This document shows positions 14,218-20,203 of a DNA stretch of 20,203 nt, one piece after another. A program made the translations under genes and the position numbers. Position 1 is the first letter of the stretch. Each line of letters begins with the position of its first letter. Source of the stretch: JBBDYG01 sp040901765 (lineage in GTDB: Bacteria > Planctomycetota > Planctomycetia > Pirellulales > Lacipirellulaceae); assembly GCA_040901765.1 (NCBI GenBank), contig JBBDYG010000084.1:1-20203 (forward strand), read 5' to 3'. The notes under the pieces are model-generated. The model was not told the DNA's origin. It did not search any database and saw only the letters and a list, made by a program, of their open reading frames with translations.

Positions 14218-15303
14218 GTGTCCGAACACGCCGGCGAAAAGAGCTTCGACGCAACTCCCCACCGCCGGCAAGAGGCGCGCGGCAAGGGGCAGGTCGCCTT
14301 CAGCCAAGACGTCGGATCCGCCGCGTTGCTCCTGTGTGCCGTGTTGCTGCTAAAATGGTTCGGTCCGAGCATTCTGGAATTCTTTGCGAATCTGCTCACA
14401 CAAAACCTCGGCGAGGTTGGCGCTCTGGCAGCGAACCGAGAAAACTTCGTGCATGAATCGCTCGGCATGATGTTCGGTCTTGCCGTTGTCATGTTGCCGC
14501 TCCTGGGCTGGTTGGTGGTGGCCGGCGTCTTGTCGAGCGTAATGCAGACCGGCCTGCTATTCGTTCCCGAGCGCCTCGCTCCCGACTGGAGTCGCCTTAG
14601 TCCCCTTCAGGGTCTCAAGCGGATTTTCTCGCTCTCCGGCGTTATGCGGCTGGGCTTCGGCCTCTTCAAAATTGTCATCATCATCGCCGTATCGGCAGCC
14701 GCCTTGTGGGCCGAGCGTACGCCGATTCTCAACTGCGGCTCGCTAGAACTCGATCAACTCGGCGTGTTCCTACTTCAATTAACGCTCGACACCGCAATGT
14801 GGGTGGCCGGGGCGCTGCTCGTGCTAGCGCTGTTCGACTATGCATTCCAACGCTGGAAATACGAACAAGATTTGCGAATGACCCATCAAGAGGTTCGCGA
14901 GGAGATGAAGAACCTGCAAGGCGACCCGCAGATTGTTGCTCGCCGCCGTCAGATTCAGCGGCAACTCGCGCTGCACCGACTTGGCGACTTGGTTCCGAAG
15001 GCCGACGTGGTGGTGACCAACCCGACGGAACTTGCCATCGCCATTCAATACCTGCCGGACGAAATGGCCGCGCCGGTTGTGCTTGCCAAAGGGGCGGGCG
15101 TTCTCGCACAGCGGATTCGCCGCTCGGCGCTCGAGAACAACATACCGATCGTCGAGCGCAAGCCGCTTGCGCAACTTCTTTACAAGGAGGTCGCGGTCAA
15201 TCACCCCATTCCCGACAAGTCGTACGCCGCCGTGGCGGAGGTTTTGGCCTACGTCTATCAACTCAAGGGAAAGAAGCTGCCGAATATGCCTCGTGCCGCG
15301 TGA
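14218..15303 (+). CDS. flhB: Flagellar export switch protein FlhB
   Basis: Membrane protein whose cytoplasmic domain receives the signal from FliK and switches export from hook to filament substrates. 361 residues. The N-terminal 'EKSFDATPHRRQEARGKGQVAFSQDVGSAA' fits the family opening (E-[KR]-[ST]-E-x-A-T-x-x-[KR]), followed by four membrane segments. The cytoplasmic part contains 'YEQDLRMTHQEVREEMKNLQGDPQI'. 'VVVTNPTELAIAIQY' at about 264-278 is the autocleavage site region; here it reads N268-P269-T270-E271 where the canonical residue after T is His. The rest, 'APVVLAKGAGVLAQRIRRSALENNIPIVERKPLAQLLYKEV', is standard. The start is a GTG with no Shine-Dalgarno sequence. It is the last gene of the operon; a convergent gene begins beyond it and no clear terminator stem with U-run is visible at 15304-15342. 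Confidence 0.95.
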   Translation: MSEHAGEKSFDATPHRRQEARGKGQVAFSQDVGSAALLLCAVLLLKWFGPSILEFFANLLTQNLGEVGALAANRENFVHESLGMMFGLAVVMLPLLGWLVVAGVLSSVMQTGLLFVPERLAPDWSRLSPLQGLKRIFSLSGVMRLGFGLFKIVIIIAVSAAALWAERTPILNCGSLELDQLGVFLLQLTLDTAMWVAGALLVLALFDYAFQRWKYEQDLRMTHQEVREEMKNLQGDPQIVARRRQIQRQLALHRLGDLVPKADVVVTNPTELAIAIQYLPDEMAAPVVLAKGAGVLAQRIRRSALENNIPIVERKPLAQLLYKEVAVNHPIPDKSYAAVAEVLAYVYQLKGKKLPNMPRAA

Positions 15304-15342
15304 TGAAGCTCTTTCCGGACGGAGGCCAGCGTCGTTTGCCGC

Positions 15343-16524
15343 CTAAGTGGACGAAGCCACGGCGTCGCTCGTCTCGTAACCATATCGCTCGAAGTACAAA
15401 GCCCATCGCTCGCGCACTTTCTGCTCGATCTCCGGCGGAAGCTGGTAGCGGTTGGTGCGGTACGTGTGGTTTTGGCGTTTGAACTCGTGCAGCGTCGGCT
15501 CAACGCGCGAAAAGTCGCCAAGGTCCAACTTTTCGTAGACCGTCCGAAGCTGCCCCTGCGGATCGCGCACCAAGTCTTCGTACCGCAACTCAGCGAGTCG
15601 CCCCGGTGGAATCAATCCGCGATCGCGTTCAAATGCCGCGTACATCCGAACGAGATTGTCCAGCACCTGTTCTTCCAGCCAGTCGTACTCTGCCCGCGGC
15701 CACTGCAAGCTCTGCACGTCGCAAAGGGATTTCCACAACCGGACCGTCGAAGGGTAAAGCGTCAGCGGATCGCGGACGATATGCACAAACCGTGCGTCCG
15801 GGTAAATCTCGAGCAGCGTCCGAACGCGCGCCGTGTGGGGCGGCGATTTAAGCACGATCCGCCGGTTCCGTCGATACGCCACGCTCTTTACAAAGAACTC
15901 TAAATTCCGCTTCCACTCCGCGCGCTGTTGGTCGCTCAAGTTTTCGAGCGTCAGGTACTCGGGATAGACCGGCCCATGATCGGGAAACGCCCAACACAAA
16001 TACGGCGACGGCACTCCCAGGCTGCATAAGGCGAATTCATCTTCTTGCGGTCGGTCCCAGCCCGCGGCGACGTTGTCCATCGGTCGCTTCGTGGGAAGCA
16101 ACCATTTCGTCAGCGGCGTGATCCAACTTTCGGTCAGCAAGAAGTGATACGGCGCGAAGCACTCGTAGGTGGTCGGATAGGTATGCTCTGGATCGCGGAT
16201 CAATAGCTCGTGCAACAGCGTCGTCCCCGACCGCCAGTGGCCGAGCACGAACAGTGGCGGCTCGCGAAGTTCAAGCCGCTCGATGCGCCGATTTAGCGTG
16301 GCCGCCTGCACGGCCGACCACGCGCTGTTAAACGCGGCGACGGGTGTAATCGTGAGTGCCGTGAGCGCCTCGCGCGGCGAGCAGCGAAACCGGTTGCGCG
16401 CAAGGAGCTTAAAAAACGCACCCAACCTCATGCCGTGCCAAAACAGCGGCGTCAGCACGCCATAGCGGTGTAAAGCGTCCGCGGAATATGACTGGCCGGC
16501 GGTCTCTGAGGTTGGTCTGGCCAT
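15343..16524 (-). CDS. Sulfotransferase family protein
   Basis: Probable PAPS-dependent sulfotransferase of the Sulfotransferase_3 type: transfer of sulfate from 3'-phosphoadenosine 5'-phosphosulfate to an unknown acceptor. 393 residues. The 5'-phosphosulfate-binding loop is GHWRSGTTLLHELL at about 95-108. The 3'-phosphate-binding segment is 'FVHIVRDPLTLYPSTVRLW' at about 246-264, with KSPPHTAR at about 226-233 between them, so the substrate-binding residues of the family are intact. The C-terminal 'RYEDLVRDPQGQLRTVYEKL' is also typical. The acceptor cannot be told. The start is the ATG at 16522-16524; no Shine-Dalgarno sequence or promoter stands out in the 95-base spacer upstream. It converges on flhB and has no evident link to flagella. 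Many planctomycete genomes hold numerous sulfotransferases of this type. Confidence 0.88.
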   Translation of the reverse strand: MARPTSETAGQSYSADALHRYGVLTPLFWHGMRLGAFFKLLARNRFRCSPREALTALTITPVAAFNSAWSAVQAATLNRRIERLELREPPLFVLGHWRSGTTLLHELLIRDPEHTYPTTYECFAPYHFLLTESWITPLTKWLLPTKRPMDNVAAGWDRPQEDEFALCSLGVPSPYLCWAFPDHGPVYPEYLTLENLSDQQRAEWKRNLEFFVKSVAYRRNRRIVLKSPPHTARVRTLLEIYPDARFVHIVRDPLTLYPSTVRLWKSLCDVQSLQWPRAEYDWLEEQVLDNLVRMYAAFERDRGLIPPGRLAELRYEDLVRDPQGQLRTVYEKLDLGDFSRVEPTLHEFKRQNHTYRTNRYQLPPEIEQKVRERWALYFERYGYETSDAVASST

Positions 16525-16619
16525 GCGAAACGCGATATTGAGTATCCGTGAAAAGGCCCTATTCTAACCGCTCCGGGCAGCCGCGCCACGGCGGGAGGCG
16601 ATCCGGACTCTTGCGCAGG

Positions 16620-18179
16620 CTATTCGTCGTTTTCATGAATTTCCGGGACTTCGATCCGCAGCGGCTGGGGCGGCGATGTCAGCTTTGCCAGCGTCGTTTT
16701 CTCGAAGTGTTTGTCTCCGCGGCTGAACCACCAGACCACGAACCAGAAACTGCCGATCGCCAGCGCCAACAAGCTCCCCATCACGCCCTTCGCCCAAGAG
16801 GAAGGAGCGTCAGCGGAAGTCTCGATTCGCAACGGGCCGCGGCCGATCAGCAGCGGTGCCGCCTCGCGCGCGTCGTGTGCCGCTGCCGAAGTATCGGGCG
16901 ACTCGTCGGTAGGCCGCCGTCCCCGATAGCTCCAAATCTTGAACAAAAAGCCGGCCATCCGCACCGACTCGTGCAGGTCATCGCCCGTCGGAAATCCCGC
17001 TGGTAGTTCGAGCACGCAAAACACGAGCGGCTTGTTTTGGGAGTCCTCGGTGAACATCTCCAGTTCGTAATAGTGATCGATGCCGAACCGATTCAGCGCG
17101 TCGCTTGCGGCCCCTTCACGGTCGATCGAAGTATCGACTCTCACCGCACGACGGACCACGCCCGTAAGGACGACGAGTTGGCCGCGTTGATCACTCGCTT
17201 CGAGAAACAAGGGCCAGACCGAGAACCGGCCCTCGTCCGCGGTGGTGACGATCTCGCGCAATATCGCGCCGCGACGGGTCGCTCGGGCGGTGTCGTCATC
17301 CAGCTTCGACAATTCGTCGCGGTAGGGTTGCGCGTAGCCCTCCAAGTTGCTGCGAGCCAACTTTATGAGTTGGCCGGCATCGACCTTGCGCATGGCTGCG
17401 AGCGTTTGGTAGAACGCCGTAAAGTCCTGGCCCGTTAGTGAGCCAGCCCGCTGTATCGACTGCCACTGGGCCATGTCAACGCCGAGCGACCCTAACGTGG
17501 CCATGCCAAAATTGACGGTCGGCGGGTCGGGTTGCGTTGGATACCAGGCGATATGCGGAGCGACAAACTGCAGTCGGCCTCGGTCGTCCCCCGTTTCGGT
17601 CCGCCTTACAAATACGGCATCGCAGACGACAGGCTCGTCGAGCGGCGAGAGCTTTGACCAAGCCTCGGGGATGGTACGGGAAATCACTTCCACGGTCTCG
17701 CCTCGATCGAGCCGAATTTCACACACATTCCAGTTCGGTTGTTCCAGTGCCGCCGCGGCCGCAACTTCCAACCGCTGCTCCGAAACACCGACGACTTTCC
17801 CAGTCAAATGAAGCAATTCCCCGCGATGGTCTGTGGGCGCGGCAGCCAACGATTCAATGTCATTCCCACGTTGCGCCCACGCCGAAAGTTTCGCGGGCGG
17901 AATCGCTTGCAACCGCAGCAGCAACCGAGCCAATTCGGCTTGGGAAGCAGAGTTAAACGGCTCGTCGTCCTTGAATTGCCCAAATCGCTGCGGCGTCCAT
18001 TCAACCACCGCCAAGACTTCTTGAAAGGATTTCGCCTCCGTTTCCTGTGCTTCCACGAAACAACTGGTGAGTAAGACGATTGCGAAAGCGATTTTCGTCG
18101 CGTAGCGACGCACTCCCCCTCCCCCGTCCGCGAGGGAGGGGCTAGGGGAGGGGGCGAACTGTGCAACGCGAAACCACAT
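16620..18179 (-). CDS. Membrane-anchored protein of unknown function with repeated domain
   Basis: Function not recognised. From the ATG at 18179 it has 519 residues. Residues 9-22 (A-P-S-P-S-P-S-L-A-D-G-G-G-G) are the translation of a 40-bp palindromic repeat. They precede a signal-peptide-like stretch (about 24-45) ending L-T-S-C, which resembles a lipobox. Two beta-rich regions start alike: 'HRGELLHLTGKVV' (about 118-130) and 'QRGQLVVLTGVVRRA' (about 331-345). The second continues with V-F-C-V-L-E-L-P-A-G and 'GFLFKIWSY', and matches the neighbour gene. A membrane segment lies at about 467-484, with a basic tail. The start ATG overlaps the stop of the gene upstream (TGATG), indicating coupling. 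A GTG at 18113, just after the repeat, is an alternative start giving a tidier signal peptide (497 residues). Confidence 0.65.
   Translation of the reverse strand: MWFRVAQFAPSPSPSLADGGGGVRRYATKIAFAIVLLTSCFVEAQETEAKSFQEVLAVVEWTPQRFGQFKDDEPFNSASQAELARLLLRLQAIPPAKLSAWAQRGNDIESLAAAPTDHRGELLHLTGKVVGVSEQRLEVAAAAALEQPNWNVCEIRLDRGETVEVISRTIPEAWSKLSPLDEPVVCDAVFVRRTETGDDRGRLQFVAPHIAWYPTQPDPPTVNFGMATLGSLGVDMAQWQSIQRAGSLTGQDFTAFYQTLAAMRKVDAGQLIKLARSNLEGYAQPYRDELSKLDDDTARATRRGAILREIVTTADEGRFSVWPLFLEASDQRGQLVVLTGVVRRAVRVDTSIDREGAASDALNRFGIDHYYELEMFTEDSQNKPLVFCVLELPAGFPTGDDLHESVRMAGFLFKIWSYRGRRPTDESPDTSAAAHDAREAAPLLIGRGPLRIETSADAPSSWAKGVMGSLLALAIGSFWFVVWWFSRGDKHFEKTTLAKLTSPPQPLRIEVPEIHENDE
18115..18154. repeat. 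40-bp palindromic element, copy A (translated)
   Basis: C-rich left half, CTAG-containing right half; 36 of 40 bases are identical to copy B at 18855-18894. It is read in frame near the start of the gene on the - strand, giving S-P-S-P-S-L-A-D-G-G-G-G. Its GGGGGAGGGGGA on the - strand could also serve as a Shine-Dalgarno sequence for the GTG at 18113. Confidence 0.85.
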
Positions 18180-19054
18180 CAATCCCCCTCCCACGCCAAT
18201 TTGTGAAGTGCATCACCCACTCGCGCCGCTTCTAAATCGTGACCTACTTTTCTTTCAACTGCGCCGGTTCGCCACAGCACGAGCACGATCACCGCCGCGG
18301 CAATTGCAACTGCACTCGCGACGATTGCGCCCATGGATGCGACCGTTTGATCGACCTCAGGCGTCGTGGCCCGTGCTTCCCGCACGGAAAAGCTCTGGCA
18401 CACGATGACTGGCGCCAACCCCATTCCATCTTGCCAGGAATACGACAGGTTCTTGAAAAAGTATCCCGTCGCCTCGACCTGATTGCTTGCCGGCTCGCCG
18501 ACCTTCCAACCGGACGGCAATTCGCGACAGTAAACCATGATCGGCCAGAGCGACCGTCCCTTCGGCTGCAAAATCACTCGGTACAGAGTCGTAATCCCCA
18601 CATCATTCTTGCCAGGTTCGACCGCCTCAATCCGCTTCACTGCGCCCCCGATCCGCACGAGCTTTCCGCGATAGACGTGCGGTTGGGCGACAAACTGCGC
18701 GTAGGTCACACTCTCCACGAACTGATTTCCGTCCATCGATGGCACGAGCGAGAGCAAATAAAACCAGGCATCCCTCTCGTCCTTCCGGAAATCGCTGTTG
18801 TCGCGCACCGCCGCTAGCCGCACGCGATCGACGACCACCTGCTCTACCGCCGGTCCCCCTCCCGCCTCCGCGGGGGAGGGGCTAGGGGAGGTGGCCTCTT
18901 GATTTTGAGTTCGGCTCTCAGACGTTCCCGATAGCTGCCGCATCAGCAGAAGCACGATGCCCAGACCGACGATGAGCGCAAACAATCGATACTGCTCGCG
19001 CCGGGCGAGGTAATTTCGCGGCCGTTTTCGATCGGGTTGTTGAAACCGTAACAT
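18179..19054 (-). CDS. Membrane protein of unknown function, partner of the downstream gene
   Basis: Function not recognised. I take the ATG at 19052-19054 (291 residues); the frame is open further upstream but would run under the divergent gene, and the basic sequence 'MLRFQQPDRKRPRNYLARREQYR' followed by a membrane helix (about 24-40) makes a good N-terminus. Residues 56-67 (S-P-S-P-S-P-A-E-A-G-G-G) are the translated palindromic repeat, in a linker. The external domain (about 75-225) has 'YRGKLVRIGGAVKRIE', 'PIMVYCRELPSGW' and 'ATGYFFKNLSYSWQD', patterns shared with the second domain of the next gene. A second membrane helix at about 241-261 leads to a basic cytoplasmic tail. The stop overlaps the ATG of the next gene (TGATG), so the two are likely made together. 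Confidence 0.65.
   Translation of the reverse strand: MLRFQQPDRKRPRNYLARREQYRLFALIVGLGIVLLLMRQLSGTSESRTQNQEATSPSPSPAEAGGGPAVEQVVVDRVRLAAVRDNSDFRKDERDAWFYLLSLVPSMDGNQFVESVTYAQFVAQPHVYRGKLVRIGGAVKRIEAVEPGKNDVGITTLYRVILQPKGRSLWPIMVYCRELPSGWKVGEPASNQVEATGYFFKNLSYSWQDGMGLAPVIVCQSFSVREARATTPEVDQTVASMGAIVASAVAIAAAVIVLVLWRTGAVERKVGHDLEAARVGDALHKLAWEGD
18855..18894. repeat. 40-bp palindromic element, copy B (translated)
   Basis: 36 of 40 bases are identical to copy A. It is read in the same frame as copy A, giving T-S-P-S-P-S-P-A-E-A-G-G-G between the membrane helix and the external domain of the host protein. Confidence 0.85.
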
Positions 19055-19216
19055 CCGCGCAATTGTAGGCTGCACCGACACTTGCAACAACCGAAGTTGC
19101 ACAACCCTCCCCCGCTTGGGGCTTAGCGACCCCCTTGACGGGTTGGAAACTTTGCAACGTTCGCTGCACCTCTGGCTACCGCTTGACTCCCGCCGTTCCG
19201 TGCCGATCATCGGTAT

Positions 19217-19945
19217 ATGCAGTTTCGCGTCCTTACCTATAACGTCCACAAGGGCATCGGCGGCATCGATCGACGTTATCGTCCCGAGCGGATCATGGCG
19301 GTGGTTGAGCACTACGTACCCGACATCGTCTTGCTGCAAGAAGTGGATGATGGTGTCCCGCGGTCCCATTTTCATTGCCAGGTCGATCTATTTGCCGACG
19401 CGCTGGGCTTCGATCATCGCGCCTATCAGAAAAACGTGTCGCTAAAGGTCGGTTGTTACGGCAACGCCATCCTCAGTCGTTTTCCGATCGAGATTCTCGG
19501 CAGCATCGATCTCACGCTGCCTTATAAGAAGCGCCGACAGGCCCTAGTGGCCAGCGTTCATTTGCGCTGGGAGCACCACAATCGAACACTTGTGCTGACC
19601 AACGTTCATCTGGGCTTGTCGGGTTATGAACGAAAGCAGCAACTCCTGCGGTTGCTCGACCACGAATTTCTAAGGCATCATCACCGCCAGACGCCAATGA
19701 TCATCGGCGGCGATTACAACGACGTGTGGGGCATGCTCGGAAATCATTCGCTCGTCCCCGCCGGCTTCACGTGCGCCGCCGGCCGCATCCGCACCTTCCC
19801 CGCCGCCTTGCCGCTACGCCCGCTCGATCGCTTCTTCGTTCGCGGCAACCTCAACGTGGATCACGTTTTTGCAGGCCATTCGAATCTCGCCCGGCAAGCT
19901 TCCGATCACCTCCCCCTAATCGGCGACTTCGTGTTGATCGAGTGA
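19217..19945 (+). CDS. Endonuclease/exonuclease/phosphatase-family protein
   Basis: Metal-dependent phosphodiesterase of the EEP superfamily (DNase I/exonuclease III/sphingomyelinase fold). All catalytic positions are visible in its 242 residues: N9 in 'RVLTYNVHKGIGG', E42 in 'PDIVLLQEVD', H131 in 'LTNVHLGLS', D166 and N168 in 'MIIGGDYND', and the final D230-H231 in 'ASDHLPLIGDF'. Basic residues K104-K105-R106-R107 lie on the 'LPYKKRRQALVASVHL' strand. The Y-N-V-H-K-G opening resembles the phosphodiesterase/lipid-type subgroup more than DNA-repair ExoIII, but substrate cannot be told by eye. No signal peptide, so probably cytoplasmic. It is divergent from the gene upstream with 162 bases between; no convincing promoter or Shine-Dalgarno sequence is seen there. 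Confidence 0.9.
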   Translation: MQFRVLTYNVHKGIGGIDRRYRPERIMAVVEHYVPDIVLLQEVDDGVPRSHFHCQVDLFADALGFDHRAYQKNVSLKVGCYGNAILSRFPIEILGSIDLTLPYKKRRQALVASVHLRWEHHNRTLVLTNVHLGLSGYERKQQLLRLLDHEFLRHHHRQTPMIIGGDYNDVWGMLGNHSLVPAGFTCAAGRIRTFPAALPLRPLDRFFVRGNLNVDHVFAGHSNLARQASDHLPLIGDFVLIE

Positions 19946-19955
19946 CGCTTCGTAT

Positions 19956-19986
19956 CCCCCTCCTCCGTCCTCGGGGGAGGGGCTAG
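19956..19986. repeat. 40-bp palindromic element, copy C, truncated
   Basis: The first 31 bases match copy A at 28 positions, then the match stops precisely at CTAG (19983-19986). The remaining nine bases of the element are replaced by sequence leading into a transposase gene. It lies just after the stop of the EEP-family gene. Confidence 0.8.
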
Positions 19987-20203
19987 CAGTCCGTTGAAGT
20001 AACCACTTTCTTCCGGGATGGATATCAGGCGGCTGGGGAGTTGTTTCTTGGGAGGTGCCGCCGCATCGGGGTCGCGAACATCGACCAGCACGTGCGGATG
20101 ATAAGATACACAATCGCGGCAAGGCCGCCTTGGCCTTGCAAGGCCTTCGGCTTGCCGACGCCGAACAGTTTGAACAGAATGCGCCCCAGATTGTGCGCGG
20201 CAA
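19987..20203 (-). mobile_element. Insertion sequence end (partial, runs off the window)
   Basis: Begins after CTAG with CAGTCCGTTGAAG and contains the 3' end of a transposase gene on the - strand. The left boundary is inferred from the sudden loss of the palindromic element. The inverted terminal repeat cannot be confirmed because the other end lies outside the window. Confidence 0.6.
20025..20203 (-). CDS. Transposase, C-terminal fragment (partial)
   Basis: An open frame without a start codon in this window; it enters at the right edge (first complete codon at 20201) and stops with TGA at 20025-20027. The 58 residues visible begin AAHNLGRILFKLFGVGK and continue 'PKALQGQGGLAAIVYLIIRT'. This resembles the last part of DDE transposases (IS1182/IS5-like), where a hydrophobic helix with A-x-N-L-x-R follows the catalytic domain. 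The catalytic residues are outside the window, so family and activity are uncertain. The gene stops about 40 bases from the element's inferred end, as is usual. The 95-codon frame overlapping it (from 20203) is not the real one. Confidence 0.6.
   Translation of the reverse strand, partial: AAHNLGRILFKLFGVGKPKALQGQGGLAAIVYLIIRTCWSMFATPMRRHLPRNNSPAA

Noticed and set aside
19183..19217. Promoter before the EEP-family gene (TTGACT at 19183)
   Set aside because: No acceptable -10 box at 16-18 bases; the GGTATA near the start codon is too far away.
19916..20203. 95-codon - strand reading frame at the right edge
   Set aside because: Its protein is Cys/Arg/Pro-rich without pattern and crosses the palindromic repeat and the end of the EEP gene; another frame gives the transposase C-terminus.

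Overview
The window is almost entirely a flagellar operon from a bacterium that is most likely a planctomycete, probably of the Pirellulales. That assignment is an inference. It rests on the gene order (fliH-fliI-fliJ-motE-like-fliK-flgD-flgE-flbD-motA-motB-fliL-fliN-fliO-fliP-fliQ-fliR-flhB), the weak or absent Shine-Dalgarno sequences, the Sulfotransferase_3-type enzyme next door, and the repeat-rich spacers. No rRNA or other phylogenetic marker is present.

Bases 119-15303 hold seventeen genes, all on the + strand and tightly packed. The first block (fliH, fliI, fliJ, a MotE-like coiled-coil membrane protein) is the cytoplasmic export ATPase complex. The second block (fliK, flgD, flgE) makes the hook: ruler, cap and subunit. 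flbD, motA, motB and fliL give the stator and its partner. fliN is one switch-complex component. fliO, fliP, fliQ, fliR and flhB form the membrane export gate. fliM, usually found between fliL and fliN, is absent there. A hairpin repeat fills that gap, and FliN carries two FliM-like N-terminal motifs.

Bases 15343-19054 are on the - strand: a PAPS-dependent sulfotransferase-like protein, then two translationally overlapping genes of unknown function that share a repeated domain and are membrane anchored. A + strand endonuclease/exonuclease/phosphatase-family gene follows (19217-19945). The right edge holds the C-terminal end of a transposase gene on the - strand, running off the window.

Three repeat layers lie on top of the genes. 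(1) Four operon spacers, plus the fliN leader, are built from runs of about four or five 7-bp units; two of them form long hairpins. (2) A 40-bp palindromic G/C-rich element occurs three times. Two copies are translated in the same frame inside neighbouring genes, and the third is cut at CTAG by the insertion sequence at the right edge. (3) At protein level, FlgD and FlgE share an immunoglobulin/Fn3-like module (one copy in FlgD, two tandem copies in FlgE), so hook cap and hook subunit appear to have taken up the same domain. This is the most interesting signal in the window.
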